Shown: positions 34,508 through 47,448, numbered from the stretch's first letter. The stretch is 64,000 nt of DNA from Streptomyces sp. SA15 (GCF_002291145.1 NZ_NTGE01000164.1:102410-166409); one strand, 5' to 3'. A program made the numbers and translations. Notes: generated from the sequence alone by a model not told the origin.

Positions 34508-35848
34508 TTACCCAAGGTACGCCAGGCCGGGGTGGACGGCGGTGTAGCCCTCGACGAGCCGCCGGGCCACGTTGACCGAGTCGACCAGCGGGTGCAATGC
34601 GAACGCCTTCACGGCCGTCGCACGGGAGCCGGAGTCGGCGGCGGCGAGCACCTCGCGCTCGACCGCCTTGACCGAACAGACCAGGCCGGTGGCGTGGTCG
34701 GGCAGCGGGGCGACGGCCACCGGATGGGCGCCGTTGGCATCGACCAGGCACGGGACCTCGATGACGGCGTCCGTGTCGAGCACGGAAAGGGTGCCCTGGT
34801 TGCGGACGTTGAGGATCAACGTGGTGCGCTCGTCGCGGGCGATCGCCCGCATCAGGGCGAGGGCCACCTTCTCGTAGCCGCCGGACAGGTCGTCGGCGTC
34901 GCGTTCGCCGGCGCCGGCCGTCTCCCGGTTCTCGGCCATGTAGGTGGCCTCGCGCTCGGCGCGGGTGCGGTCCCAGGTGGTCAGGGCGGCGGCGTCGGGG
35001 CGCCGCATCTCCTGGTAGAAGCGGGCCTGCTGGTCGGCCAGGAAGGCGCCGCGGGTCTTGTCGGCCTGCTGGTAGGCGCTGACGGCTTCCCGGTTGAAGT
35101 AGTAGTAGTGCAGGTACTCGTTGGGGATCGCCCCCAGCGACCGCAGCCAGTCGACGCCGAAGAGCTTGCCCTCCTCGAAGGAGCCGAGCAGTTCGGGGTC
35201 GGCGAGCAGGCGCGGAAGTTCGTCCCGGCCGGCGATGCGCAGTCCGCGCACCCAGCCGAGGTGGTTGAGGCCGACGTAGTCGATCCAGGCCTCCTGCGGG
35301 TTCTTCGCGCCGAGCACGCGGGCGATACGGCGGCCGAGGCCGACCGGCGAGTCGCAGATGCCGATGACGCGGTCGCCGAGGTGGCGGGACATGGCCTCGG
35401 TGACGAGTCCGGCCGGGTTGGTGAAGTTGATGACCCAGGCGTCGGGGGCGAGGCGGGCGACGCGCTGGGCGATGTCGACGGCGACGGGGACCGTCCGCAG
35501 ACCGTATGCGATGCCGCCCGCGCCGACCGTCTCCTGGCCGAGGACGCCTTCCGCCAGCGCCACCCGTTCGTCGTTGGCGCGGCCCTCCAGGCCGCCGACG
35601 CGGATCGCGGAGAAGATGAAGTCGGCGCCGCGCAGGGCCTCGTCGAGGTCGGTGGTGGCGGTCACCTGGGGCGCGTCGGGCACGTCGGCGGCTTGTTCAG
35701 CCAATACACGGGCGACTGCATACAGTCGACTGTCGTCCAGATCGTGCAGAACGACTTCAGTAACCCGGCCTTCGCCGCGGTCCGTCAGCAGCGCCCCGTA
35801 CACGAGCGGCACCCGGAATCCGCCGCCGCCCAGAATCGTCAGCTTCAC
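34508..35848 (-). CDS. GH4 NAD-dependent glycosidase (6-phospho-beta-glucosidase-like)
   Basis: A 446-residue family 4 enzyme, which hydrolyses by an NAD/metal redox mechanism. LTILGGGGFRVPLVYGALL is the NAD site, INFTNPAGLVTEA and GICDSPVGLGRR give the metal cysteine, and YVGLNHLGWVRG the metal histidine. Despite the usual 6-phospho-beta-glucosidase name, no PTS genes are near and import here is by ABC transporter, so an unphosphorylated substrate or a kinase step is likely. Its GTG start overlaps the DeoR stop (GTGA). Confidence 0.88.
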   Translation of the reverse strand: MKLTILGGGGFRVPLVYGALLTDRGEGRVTEVVLHDLDDSRLYAVARVLAEQAADVPDAPQVTATTDLDEALRGADFIFSAIRVGGLEGRANDERVALAEGVLGQETVGAGGIAYGLRTVPVAVDIAQRVARLAPDAWVINFTNPAGLVTEAMSRHLGDRVIGICDSPVGLGRRIARVLGAKNPQEAWIDYVGLNHLGWVRGLRIAGRDELPRLLADPELLGSFEEGKLFGVDWLRSLGAIPNEYLHYYYFNREAVSAYQQADKTRGAFLADQQARFYQEMRRPDAAALTTWDRTRAEREATYMAENRETAGAGERDADDLSGGYEKVALALMRAIARDERTTLILNVRNQGTLSVLDTDAVIEVPCLVDANGAHPVAVAPLPDHATGLVCSVKAVEREVLAAADSGSRATAVKAFALHPLVDSVNVARRLVEGYTAVHPGLAYLG

Positions 35849-36642
35849 GCCGCACCAGCCTTTCCACGTTCCCCGGCCACGAGCACCTCGACACCCGCCT
35901 CCTGAAGGGAGGACCGCGTCTCCGCGTTCACCGGCGCGTCGGTCACCACCACGTCCAGGTCCTCGGGACCGCAGACCTTCGCCATGCCCATGCCCGGGAA
36001 CTTCGTCGAGTCGGCGAGCAGCACGACCTTCTCACTGGCCTTGATCATGGCCCGCTTGACGGGTACCTCGACGACCGTCGTGTCCATCACCTGTCCCCCC
36101 GGCCGCACCCCGCTGGTGCCGAGGAAGAGCCAGTCGGCGTGCAGCTGGCGCAGATTGTCCTCGGTGAGGAAGCCCACCAGGGAGCGGTACTCGCGGCGGA
36201 CCATGCCGCCGAGCAGCACCAGCTCGATGCCCTCGTCGTCGGCGAGCTCCTCGTACACGACCAGGTTGCTGGTGATCACGGTGAGCCGGCGACCGTGCAG
36301 CTGGCGGGCCAGGCGGTAGGCCGTGGTGCCGATGTCGAGCAGCACCGACTGGCCGTCCTGGACCAGCGCGGCGGCCCGGGCCGCTATCGCGTCCTTCTCG
36401 GCCACCCGAACCTCGGCGACCTCGTCGAAGGGCTGGTCGCCCTCCTCCACGACCGCGCCGCCGTGCACACGGGTGAGCAGCCCCTCCTCCTCCAGTTTGA
36501 CGAGGTCACGCCGGACGGTGGCAGGGCTCACACCGAGTTGCTCGGAGAGGTCGGTCACAGCCGCGGGGCCGCCCGAGCGCAGGGCCCGCAGGATGAGTTG
36601 GTGTCGTCGTTCAGCCAGCACGACGTGAACAGTACTCGTCAT
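35845..36642 (-). CDS. DeoR-family regulator of the glycan locus
   Basis: A 265-residue DeoR repressor: N-terminal HTH (AERRHQLILRALR, VTDLSEQLGVSPATVRRDLVKLEEEG, about residues 9-50) and a sugar-phosphate-binding domain with LDIGTTAYRLARQL, TSNLVVYEEL and LLADSTKF. Such regulators respond to phosphorylated sugars, in keeping with the PfkB kinase encoded divergently. ATG 36642 is preferred over the upstream TTG. It probably binds the GTCAA...TTGAC dyad in the shared promoter. Confidence 0.9.
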   Translation of the reverse strand: MTSTVHVVLAERRHQLILRALRSGGPAAVTDLSEQLGVSPATVRRDLVKLEEEGLLTRVHGGAVVEEGDQPFDEVAEVRVAEKDAIAARAAALVQDGQSVLLDIGTTAYRLARQLHGRRLTVITSNLVVYEELADDEGIELVLLGGMVRREYRSLVGFLTEDNLRQLHADWLFLGTSGVRPGGQVMDTTVVEVPVKRAMIKASEKVVLLADSTKFPGMGMAKVCGPEDLDVVVTDAPVNAETRSSLQEAGVEVLVAGERGKAGAA

Positions 36643-36643
36643 T

Positions 36644-36706
36644 GTCAATCATTTCTATGCTCAGTTCTGTATGACTCTTGACCAATCTCGCCGAGGGGCG
36701 CACGAT
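36644..36706 (+). promoter_or_regulatory. Divergent promoter/operator between DeoR and PfkB genes
   Basis: TTGACC (36678-36683), 17 bases, CACGAT (36701-36706) is a candidate promoter for the plus-strand glycan operon. A loose dyad GTCAATCAT (36644-36652) and ATGACTCTTGAC (36671-36682) overlaps its -35 box and lies against the DeoR start, a plausible DeoR operator. Confidence 0.45.
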
Positions 36707-36748
36707 TCCGGTCACCGAATTGAAGACTTTTGACGAGAGGATGCGCGC

Positions 36749-37765
36749 GTGGGCGACGACCGGCCCGATGTGCTGCTGACCGGGCTGCTCTTCTACGACC
36801 TCGTCCTCACGGGCCTGGGCAAGCCGCCGACGCCGGGCGAGGAGATCTGGACGGCCGGTATGGGCTGCGGCCCGGGCGGCATCGCCAACCTGGCGGTCGC
36901 GGCTTCCCGCTTCGGCCTGAAGACCTCCCTGGCCACGGTCTTCGGCGACGACTTCTACGGCGCCTACTGCCAGGAAGTCCTCGCCGGCCAGGAGGGCGTC
37001 GACCTCGCGCTCTCCCGGGTCGCGGAGGACTGGCCCACCCCCGTCACGGTCGCGCTCGCCCACGGCCACGACCGGGCGCTGGTCACCCACGGCCAGGAAC
37101 CGCCGTACTCGCAGGACGCACTGATGGGCGACCCGCCCGAGGCGCGCACGGCCCTGGTGCACCTCGAGGCCGAGCCGCGCGGGTGGCTGGCGAAGGCGGC
37201 GGCGAACGGCACGCAGATCTACGCCGACGTCGGCTGGGACCCCACCCAGCGGTGGTCCCGCGACCTGCTCGACCAGCTCGCCCTGTGTCACGCGTTCCTC
37301 CCGAACGAGACGGAGGCGATGGCCTACACCCGCACCGACAGCGCGGTCGCGGCGCTCGGCACCCTCTCCGAGCTGGTGCCGGTGGCCGTGGTCACGCGCG
37401 GCGGCGACGGCGCCGTCGCCGCCGACCAGACGACGGGCGAGTACGCGGAGGTGCCCGCCCTGGACCTCGACGTCCTGGACGCGACGGGCGCCGGGGACGT
37501 CTTCGGAGCGAGCTTCGTCGCGGCCTCCCTCGGCGGCTGGCCGCTTCAGGAGCGGCTGCGGTTCGCGGTGCTGGCGTCCGGGTTGTCCGTACGGCATCAC
37601 GGTGGCGCGCTGGCGGCGCCCGGCTGGTACGGCGTCGACCGCTGGTGGCGCTCGCTGACCGATCCCGAGCTGAAGCGGGCGTACGGCTTCCTCGCCGACC
37701 GCATCCCGGCGGACGTGGGGCAGCCCGTCCAGTACGCCCCCGTCACGCCGCCCGCACGGCACTGA
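36749..37765 (+). CDS. PfkB-family carbohydrate kinase
   Basis: A 338-residue ribokinase-fold sugar kinase. GCGPGGIANLAVAASRFGL is the N-terminal substrate region and DATGAGDVFGASF holds the catalytic base D250. It would phosphorylate a monosaccharide released by the glycosidases of this locus; the specific sugar is not deducible. GTG 36749 follows GAGAGG at eight bases. It is the first gene of the plus-strand operon, divergent from the DeoR gene. Confidence 0.9.
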   Translation: MGDDRPDVLLTGLLFYDLVLTGLGKPPTPGEEIWTAGMGCGPGGIANLAVAASRFGLKTSLATVFGDDFYGAYCQEVLAGQEGVDLALSRVAEDWPTPVTVALAHGHDRALVTHGQEPPYSQDALMGDPPEARTALVHLEAEPRGWLAKAAANGTQIYADVGWDPTQRWSRDLLDQLALCHAFLPNETEAMAYTRTDSAVAALGTLSELVPVAVVTRGGDGAVAADQTTGEYAEVPALDLDVLDATGAGDVFGASFVAASLGGWPLQERLRFAVLASGLSVRHHGGALAAPGWYGVDRWWRSLTDPELKRAYGFLADRIPADVGQPVQYAPVTPPARH

Positions 37766-37796
37766 CCACCCGATCCCCCCCACGATCGGCCCTTCT

Positions 37797-39122
37797 ATGC
37801 GAAGTCTCGAACAGAACCGAAAGGCGGTGGGAGCTGTGCGGCTCTCACGAAGGGGCCTGCTGCGCGCGGGCCTGGCCGGTACGGCCGCCACGGCGCTCGG
37901 CGGCCTGGCGTCCGGCTGCGCGGTGCCGACCGGCTCCACCGGCCGGAACATGGTCCTGTGGTACTGGAGCGGCGGCCTGAGCGACACCGTCGTCAAGGAG
38001 GCCCAGGCCCGGTACGGCAAGGACGTCTCCCTCAAGGCCCAGCAGATCGGCGGCTACTACCGTTCCAAGCTGATCACCACCATGGCCGGCCGCGCCCACA
38101 TCCCCGACATCGCGGGGCTCAAGGGCGAGGACATGGCCTCGTACCTGCCGAACGCCGACCAGTTCGTGGACCTGCGGACGCTCGGCGCCGAGAAGCTCAA
38201 GAGCCAGTACCTGGACTGGAAGTGGCAGCAGGGGGTCGCCGAGGACGGCAGCCTCATCGGCTTCCCCATCGACGTGGGCCCGGTCGTGCACTTCTACCAG
38301 CCCGCCGTCTTCGCCAGGGCCGGGCTGCCGTTCGAGCCGGCCGACGTGTCCAGGGAAATGGGCACCTGGGACAAGTTCTTCGCGGCGGGTGAGCAGCTCA
38401 AGCAGCGGATCCCCGGGGCACGCATCCTCACCGACGTCGGCAGCGTCTTCGAGATGTCGATCGGCCAGGGGACCACGCGGTTCGTCGACAGGGACCGGCA
38501 CTTCATCGGCGACGGCGAGCACGTCCGCGCCTGCTGGGACAGGGCCGTGGAGGCCAAGCGGCGCGGGCTCGTGTCGGACTTGGTCGTGGGCACGCCCGAC
38601 TCCATCTCGGCCACCGAGAAGGGACAGCTGCCCAGCCAGCTCAACGCCTCCTGGGCGGCCGGCGACCTCAAACTCCAGTACCCGAAGACCAAGGGCAACT
38701 GGCGGGTGGCCAACTGCCCGGGCGGCCCCTCGAACGTCGGCGGATCTTTCCTGGCGATCACCAAGGCGTGCCGGGAACCCGAGCGGGCCTTCGAGATCAT
38801 CACCTGGATCCTCAACGCCGACAACCAGGCCCAGGGCTTCGTCGACGCCGGCCTCTTCCCGTCGACCCCCGCCTCGTACGAGATGAGCAAGCTGCGCGAG
38901 CCCGACCCGTTCTTCGGCGACCAGATCACCATGGACGTCTTCGGACCGGCCGCCGAGAAGATCCCGGTCGCCTACAACAGCCCGTACGACATCGCCCTCG
39001 GGCAGCCCATCCGGGACGAGATCAAGAACGTCGGCGTCCTCGGCAAGAACCCGAACAAGGCCTGGAAGGACGCCATGAGCAAGTGCCGGCGCATCGCTGA
39101 CCACCTGGGGGTGAGTTACTGA
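37797..39122 (+). CDS. Sugar ABC transporter substrate-binding lipoprotein
   Basis: A 441-residue extracellular solute-binding protein (family 1 type). A Tat-like signal LSRRGLLRAGLAGTAATALG leads into a lipobox ASGC, so it is probably an exported lipoprotein. The body has MVLWYWSGGLSDTVVKEAQ and a NVGGSFLAITKACREPERAFE block typical of oligosaccharide binders. ATG 37797 has no ribosome site; GTG 37836, in frame with AAAGG upstream, may be the true start and would give a shorter signal. It binds the oligosaccharide imported by the two following permeases. Confidence 0.88.
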   Translation: MRSLEQNRKAVGAVRLSRRGLLRAGLAGTAATALGGLASGCAVPTGSTGRNMVLWYWSGGLSDTVVKEAQARYGKDVSLKAQQIGGYYRSKLITTMAGRAHIPDIAGLKGEDMASYLPNADQFVDLRTLGAEKLKSQYLDWKWQQGVAEDGSLIGFPIDVGPVVHFYQPAVFARAGLPFEPADVSREMGTWDKFFAAGEQLKQRIPGARILTDVGSVFEMSIGQGTTRFVDRDRHFIGDGEHVRACWDRAVEAKRRGLVSDLVVGTPDSISATEKGQLPSQLNASWAAGDLKLQYPKTKGNWRVANCPGGPSNVGGSFLAITKACREPERAFEIITWILNADNQAQGFVDAGLFPSTPASYEMSKLREPDPFFGDQITMDVFGPAAEKIPVAYNSPYDIALGQPIRDEIKNVGVLGKNPNKAWKDAMSKCRRIADHLGVSY

Positions 39123-40084
39123 TGGCTACCGCACCCGTGGTCGAACAGCCCCCGACCGTCGTCACCGAGACACCGGCCGCCCCTCCCAAGAAGGGGATCT
39201 GGAGCCACTGGCGACTGTATGCCGCGATCTCCCCCTTCTACGTGCTCTTCCTCGGCTTCGGCCTGATCCCCGTCGGCTTCTCGCTCTACCTCTCCCTCCA
39301 CCGCTGGGACGGCCTCGGCTCGATGGAGTGGGCGGGCCTGTCGCAGTACCGCTACCTGATCGGCGACACCGACTTCTGGAGCTCGATCGGGAACACGATC
39401 ATCATCTGGGCGCTGGCCACCTTCCCCATGATCTTCCTGGCGATGGTGACGGCCGTGATGCTCAACTCGGCGGTGCGCTTCAAGAACGTCTACCGCTTCG
39501 CCTACTTCCTGCCGAACGTCACCTCGATCGTCGCGGTCGCGATCATCTTCGGGTCGGTCTTCTCCACCAACTTCGGCCTGATGAACGCCCTGTTGCAGGC
39601 CGTCGGTCTTGACCAGGTGGCGTGGCTGAACACGCCGTGGGGCATCAAGGTCGCCATCGCGACGCTGATGACCTGGCAGTGGACCGGGTACAACGCGATC
39701 ATCTTCCTCGCCGGGCTCCAGACGATCCCGAGCGAGCTGTACGAGGCGGCACGCGTGGACGGCGCCGGCCCCGTGCAGACCTTCTTCCGGATCACGCTGC
39801 CGATGCTGCGGCCGACACTGCTGTTCGTGCTCGTCGTCTCGACGGTCACCGGACTGCAGAGCTTCGCCGAGCCCCAGGTGCTGCTGCAGACCACGGCGAA
39901 CGAGTCGACGTACTCGGGCGGGCCCGACCACGCCGGCCGGACCATGGTCCTCTACTTCTTCCAGCAGACCTTCGACAACAACGACTTCGGCTACGGCGCC
40001 GCCGTGGCGTGGGGCATCTTCCTCGTCGTCGTCATCTTCTCGATCATCAACTGGCGCCTGGTGCAGCGCCGGGGCGAAGAATAG
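39122..40084 (+). CDS. Sugar ABC transporter permease (MalF-like)
   Basis: A 320-residue permease with six or so membrane segments after a 35-residue cytoplasmic lead. The EAA loop is YEAARVDGAGPVQTFFRITLP at about residues 207-227. Its ATG shares a base with the stop of the binding-protein gene (TGATG). It forms the translocation pore with the next gene product. Confidence 0.92.
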   Translation: MATAPVVEQPPTVVTETPAAPPKKGIWSHWRLYAAISPFYVLFLGFGLIPVGFSLYLSLHRWDGLGSMEWAGLSQYRYLIGDTDFWSSIGNTIIIWALATFPMIFLAMVTAVMLNSAVRFKNVYRFAYFLPNVTSIVAVAIIFGSVFSTNFGLMNALLQAVGLDQVAWLNTPWGIKVAIATLMTWQWTGYNAIIFLAGLQTIPSELYEAARVDGAGPVQTFFRITLPMLRPTLLFVLVVSTVTGLQSFAEPQVLLQTTANESTYSGGPDHAGRTMVLYFFQQTFDNNDFGYGAAVAWGIFLVVVIFSIINWRLVQRRGEE

Positions 40085-40098
40085 GGAGGCCGGTCACC

Positions 40099-40934
40099 AT
40101 GGCATCCATCAAGGGCTCCGGCCGCCGGGGCATCGCACTGCACGCGGTCCTGGTCATCGGTCTGCTGCTGTCGGCCTTCCCGTTCTACTGGGCCGTGATC
40201 ATGTCGACGCACACGTCGACCGAGATCTTCTCCTATCCGCCGAAGCTGCTGCCGGGCTCGCACTTCCTGGAGAACCTCCGCCATCTCTTCGACAACATCG
40301 ATTTCTTCGGGTCGATGTTCAACTCGCTGCTGGTGGCGGTCTCGGTGACCGTGCTGGTGCTGTTCTTCGACTCGCTGGCGGCGTTCGTCTTCGCCAAGTT
40401 CGAGTTCCCCGGCCGCCGGGCGCTGTTCGGGCTGATGATGGCGATCTTCATGGTGCCGGCGCAGCTGGCGGCCATCCCGCAGTTCGTGATCATGGCGAGG
40501 ATCGGCTGGATCGGCACGATGACCTCGCTGATCGTCCCGGCGGCGGCCAACGCGTTCGGCATCTTCTGGATGCGCCAGTACATGAAGAGCGCCATCCACG
40601 ACGAACTGCTCGACGCCTCGCGGATCGACGGGGCGAGCTTCCTGCGCCAGTACTGGCACGTGGCGCTCCCGGTCGTCCGCCCGGGCCTGGCCTTCCTCGG
40701 CATCTTCACCTTCATGGGTCAGTGGAACGACTACGCCTGGCCCCTGATCGCCCTCACCAACCCGGACAACGTCACCCTCCAGGTGGCGCTGTCCCAGCTC
40801 AACGGCACGCACGGCACGACGGACTACGGCATGGTGATGACTGGCGCGCTGCTCGCCCTCATCCCCTTGCTGATCGTGTTCGCGGTGGGTGCCAAGCAGA
40901 TCATCAGCGACCTCGGCAAGGGGGCCATCCGCTG

Positions 40935-40935
<1 letters not shown>
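40099..40935 (+). CDS. Sugar ABC transporter permease (MalG-like)
   Basis: A 278-residue permease, with the EAA loop LLDASRIDGASFLRQYWHVAL at about residues 172-192 and the MalG-type C-terminus GAKQIISDLGKGAIR. ATG 40099 has GGGAGGC ten bases upstream. No ATPase gene follows; Streptomyces sugar importers of this class usually borrow the shared MsiK ATPase. Its stop overlaps the GH2 start (TGATG). Confidence 0.92.
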
Positions 40936-43856
<2,921 letters not shown>

Positions 43857-43922
43857 ACCCTCCGCACCCCCTCTGCCCCCCACACCTCCTCTGTCACCTT
43901 TACGCAGTGTTACGGAGCACAC

Positions 43923-45755
43923 GTGTGCGTTTTGCATGAGCACGACCAGGGCGAGGCCGCCCAGGCCGGCGCCGGAAGACGCGGTTTCCTGCGGGCGACG
44001 GCGCTGCTGGGCGCGGCCGCCACGGCGGGCCTCGCGCTGCCGGCCACCGCCGAGGCGGCCCCGGCTGCCACGGCGAGCTGGCGGCCGGACCCCGACAGTC
44101 GCCGCTTCACGCTCGCCGTCATGCCCGACACGCAGTACCTCTTCGACGGGCCGAGCATCGACAAGGCGCCGATCGAGTCGTCCCTGCGCTATCTGCTGGA
44201 GCACGGCAAGGAAGAGAACATCGTCTTCCTGTCCCACCTCGGCGACCTCACGGAGAACGGCGCCCAGGTCGAGATCACCGCGATCAGTGAGGCGTTCCGG
44301 CTGCTGGACCGGCGTGGCGTCGGCTACAGCGTCCTGGCCGGTAACCACGACGTGAAGTCGTCGACCGACGACCAGCGGGGCTCGACGCCGTACCTGGACG
44401 CGTTCGGGCCGCGGCGGTTCCAGGGCAAGCCGACGTTCGGCGGCGCCTCCCCGGACGGCTACAACACCTTCCATCTCTTCAAGGCGGCCGGCCGGGAATG
44501 GATGGTGCTCGCGCTGGACTGGCGGCTGTCGGCGAAGGGGTACGCATGGGCCAGGGAGGTCCTGGCCCAGCACCCGAGGACTCCGGTGATCCTCACGACC
44601 CACGAGCTGGTCGTCGAGGACGACTCCCTCTCCTCGTACGGGCAGCAGCTGTGGGACCAGCTGATCGAGGACCACGACCAGATCTTCCTCACCCTCAACG
44701 GGCACTACTGGCCCGCCGCCCGCGCAACGCGGAAGAACGCGGCGGGACATGACGTACACCTGCACCTGACGAATTATCAGAACCGCTATTTCGGCGGCGC
44801 GGCGATGATCCGCCTCTACCACTTCGATCTGGACCGTGACGTCATCGACGTGGAGACGGTCTCTCCGTGGATCCTGGGCCGGGCCGCGAAGGGACTCAAC
44901 GAGCTGGAGCGGCAGGAGATCGAACTGAGCGGCGACGCCGACCGGTTCTCCGTCGACATCGACTTCGCGGACCGCTTCTCCGGCTTCGCCCCGGTGCCCC
45001 CGCGCCCGGCACGCCCCGTGTCGAAGATGCTGGTCCCCGGCACGGTCGCCTACTGGCGCTTCGAGACACCCGTGAGCGGCACCATCCGGGACCTGTCCGG
45101 GCGCGGGAACGATCTCACCCAGGTGACAGTGGGCGGCTCCACGCTGACCTGGTCCTCGGACCACCACCCGGACCAGCCCGGCCACGGCAGCCTGGAGTTC
45201 CACGGCTTCAAGTCTCCGCTGAAGGGCGCCTACCTGCGCACGGTCGACGGCGCGCCGCTCAACTCGGCGACCTTCAAGGCGGGTTACACCATCGAGGCCT
45301 TCTACCGGCTCCCCGCCGACTGGGACGCCTCCCACAACGCCTGGGGCGGGCTCGTCAGCCGCACCGGCACGGGCCGCGCCGCGGGCAAGACCGAGGGCGA
45401 CCCGGACGAGCCGCTGGCCACGCTCTCCCTGTCCGACGGACCCGGCCCGCAGTGGGCGGTCCGCCCACTCAACCAGCAGGGCATCGCCACGAACTGGGGC
45501 GACGAGACAGCGCGGGAGGTGTGGTGGCACGTCGCCGTCGTCAACGACGGCTCCCACACGACGATGTACGTCCAGGGGTGCCCCGTCGCCCGCAATCCGC
45601 ACGCCTTGGCCGTCGGACTCACCTCTGTCGGGCTGCCGTGGCTGCTGGGCGGCTACGAGTACGGCGGCAAGATCGACCAGATCCTCTACGGTCGGCTCGG
45701 CGACGTCCGGATCGTCGAACGGGCGCTGCCTGTCACGTCGTTCATGAACCACTGA
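43923..45755 (+). CDS. Secreted metallophosphoesterase with LamG-like domain
   Basis: A 610-residue exported protein. A Tat-type signal (GRRGFLRATALLGAAATAG, about residues 18-36) leads to a calcineurin-like domain: VMPDTQYL, SHLGDLTENG, LAGNHDV, TTHELV and NGHYWPA (to about residue 330). The C-terminal 230 residues resemble a LamG/concanavalin jelly roll (VAYWRFETPVSG, YTIEAFYRLP, WWHVAVVNDG). GTG 43923 follows CGGAG by five bases. It could strip phosphate from phosphorylated glycans or phosphodiester polymers outside the cell. It is the sixth gene of the plus-strand glycan operon. Confidence 0.85.
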   Translation: MCVLHEHDQGEAAQAGAGRRGFLRATALLGAAATAGLALPATAEAAPAATASWRPDPDSRRFTLAVMPDTQYLFDGPSIDKAPIESSLRYLLEHGKEENIVFLSHLGDLTENGAQVEITAISEAFRLLDRRGVGYSVLAGNHDVKSSTDDQRGSTPYLDAFGPRRFQGKPTFGGASPDGYNTFHLFKAAGREWMVLALDWRLSAKGYAWAREVLAQHPRTPVILTTHELVVEDDSLSSYGQQLWDQLIEDHDQIFLTLNGHYWPAARATRKNAAGHDVHLHLTNYQNRYFGGAAMIRLYHFDLDRDVIDVETVSPWILGRAAKGLNELERQEIELSGDADRFSVDIDFADRFSGFAPVPPRPARPVSKMLVPGTVAYWRFETPVSGTIRDLSGRGNDLTQVTVGGSTLTWSSDHHPDQPGHGSLEFHGFKSPLKGAYLRTVDGAPLNSATFKAGYTIEAFYRLPADWDASHNAWGGLVSRTGTGRAAGKTEGDPDEPLATLSLSDGPGPQWAVRPLNQQGIATNWGDETAREVWWHVAVVNDGSHTTMYVQGCPVARNPHALAVGLTSVGLPWLLGGYEYGGKIDQILYGRLGDVRIVERALPVTSFMNH

Positions 45756-45780
45756 CCCTCGACGAGGACCTTCCAAGACG

Positions 45781-47448
45781 ATGAACGAGCAGCAACTGCC
45801 CGTCTGGGCCGACCCGTCCGTCTCCCCCGCCGACCTCGACCCGCAGGGTGTCTCCAGACGCCAACTCCTGCGCCGCGCGGGCCTGTTCTCAGCCGCCTTC
45901 GCCCTCGGCTCCACGGCCGCGCCCGCGACGGCCTCAGTAGGGCGCTACGGCGGCAGCGACCCGCACCTCGCCTACCTGGTCGGCGACCACCACATCCACA
46001 CCGTCTACAGCCACGACGCCAAGTACACGTTCTCCCAGCTGGCCACCGCGGGAGCCAAGTACGGCCTGGACTGGATGGTGTTCACCGAGCACTCCAACGT
46101 CGGGCACGCCAAGTACGGTGCTCCGCTGGAGCACGAGGAGATTCTCAAGGCCCGTGCCGAGAACCCGCGCCAGCTGATCTTCCAGGGCCTGGAGTGGTAC
46201 ATCCCGGCCGCCGAGCACTGCACGGTCTTCACGGCACCCGGCCCGCACGAGGTCGACCTCCTCACGCGGTTCGAGAACGCCTACGACGGCAAGCTCCTCG
46301 GCTACACCGAGGGCTCCGCCGGTGCCGCGGACACCGCCCGCAACGAGGCGCACGCCGTCAAGGCCATCCAGTGGCTCGCGGCACAGCGCCGCACCGGCTA
46401 CGTGGACGACGTACTGGTCCTGGCCAACCACCCGATGCGCCTGGGCATCGACTCCCCGCACGAGATGCGCAACTGGCGCGACGCGGCCCCCGAGATCATG
46501 ATCGGCATGGAGGGCGCGCCGGGCGCCCAGGGTGCGGCCCTCCCCGGCTGGCGCGGGACGACATCGATCCGCGGCGAGTACGAGAACAAGCCGTCGGCAC
46601 AGTCGTGGGCCGGTTACCCGGCGGATTCCTACCTCACGTACGGCGGTTTCGACTGGGCGACCGCGACGGTCGGAGGCCTGTGGGACTCGATGCTGGCAGA
46701 AGGCAGCCTGTTCTCGATCACCACGAACTCCGACGCCCACCGCATCGTCTTCGACACCTGGAAGAACGGCGACTGGGCACCCGGGCAGAACTTCGACAAC
46801 ACCGGCAGGCTGCCCGACCCGGTGAACACCGACACCCCGCAGCCCGGCAGCGACTTCTGGCCCGGCCAGTTCAGCCGCACCCATGTCGGCGTCACCCGCT
46901 ACGGCTACCGCGCGGTGATGGCGGGCCTGCGGGCGGGCCGCGTCTGGCTCGACCACGGGCATCTGCTCGACGGTCTCGAGGTCCGGTTGAAGCGGGAGCG
47001 CGACCACGGCCGGGGCGTCACGCTCGGCGGCCGGCTGCGGGTGCGCACGGGCGACCGGCTCACGCTGGACATCACCGTGACGACGGCCTCGCGGCCCAAC
47101 CCCCAGGGCATCCTCCCGGAGTTGGCGCACGTGGACGTGATCCGGGGCGCCGTGCGCGGCCCGGCGACCGACCGGGACACCTGGAAGGCGCCCGACACCA
47201 AGGTCGTCCGCACCCAGGACGTGTCCGGCCGGAAGGGGACGTACACCCTGCGCATCCCGCTGACCGCCGGGAACGAGTCGTTCTACGTGCGGCTGCGGGG
47301 CAGCGACGGCAACCGGAACGGCGCCGGCTACCTGGGCGCCTCGGTGGATCCGAACGGTCCGATTCCCCACGAGCCCGGAAACGGTGACCCGTGGACGGAT
47401 ACGTGGTTCTATTCCAACCCCATCTTCGTCGACGTGGAAGGTTCCTGA
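45781..47448 (+). CDS. Secreted PHP-domain (CehA/McbA-like) metallohydrolase
   Basis: A 555-residue Tat-exported protein (VSRRQLLRRAGLFSAAFALG, about residues 24-43). The PHP domain shows DHHIHTVYSHDAK (first metal site, about residue 68), FTEHSNVGH, VLANHPMRLG and TTNSDAHRI. A beta-rich C-terminal part follows. PHP proteins hydrolyse phosphoesters; the CehA/McbA branch also hydrolyses carbamates. It lies 25 bases after the metallophosphoesterase and overlaps the next gene by one base. The joint occurrence of two different exported metallo-hydrolases points to a phosphorylated or esterified substrate. Confidence 0.83.
   Translation: MNEQQLPVWADPSVSPADLDPQGVSRRQLLRRAGLFSAAFALGSTAAPATASVGRYGGSDPHLAYLVGDHHIHTVYSHDAKYTFSQLATAGAKYGLDWMVFTEHSNVGHAKYGAPLEHEEILKARAENPRQLIFQGLEWYIPAAEHCTVFTAPGPHEVDLLTRFENAYDGKLLGYTEGSAGAADTARNEAHAVKAIQWLAAQRRTGYVDDVLVLANHPMRLGIDSPHEMRNWRDAAPEIMIGMEGAPGAQGAALPGWRGTTSIRGEYENKPSAQSWAGYPADSYLTYGGFDWATATVGGLWDSMLAEGSLFSITTNSDAHRIVFDTWKNGDWAPGQNFDNTGRLPDPVNTDTPQPGSDFWPGQFSRTHVGVTRYGYRAVMAGLRAGRVWLDHGHLLDGLEVRLKRERDHGRGVTLGGRLRVRTGDRLTLDITVTTASRPNPQGILPELAHVDVIRGAVRGPATDRDTWKAPDTKVVRTQDVSGRKGTYTLRIPLTAGNESFYVRLRGSDGNRNGAGYLGASVDPNGPIPHEPGNGDPWTDTWFYSNPIFVDVEGS

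Noticed and set aside
34498..34513. AAGCGCTT palindrome between GH4 and GH38
   Set aside because: Overlaps the GH4 stop codon inside an operon; single short palindrome, likely chance.
35722..35733. ACAGTCGACTGT palindrome and scattered TATACA sites (33956, 41174)
   Set aside because: All lie within coding sequence, follow normal amino-acid coding, and show no common spacing to starts.
32702..35905. Open frame of 1067 codons on the plus strand opposite the GH38 and GH4 genes
   Set aside because: Composition is Val/Gly/Ala/His-rich with no domain, and the opposite strand carries two unmistakable glycosidases; a high-GC shadow.
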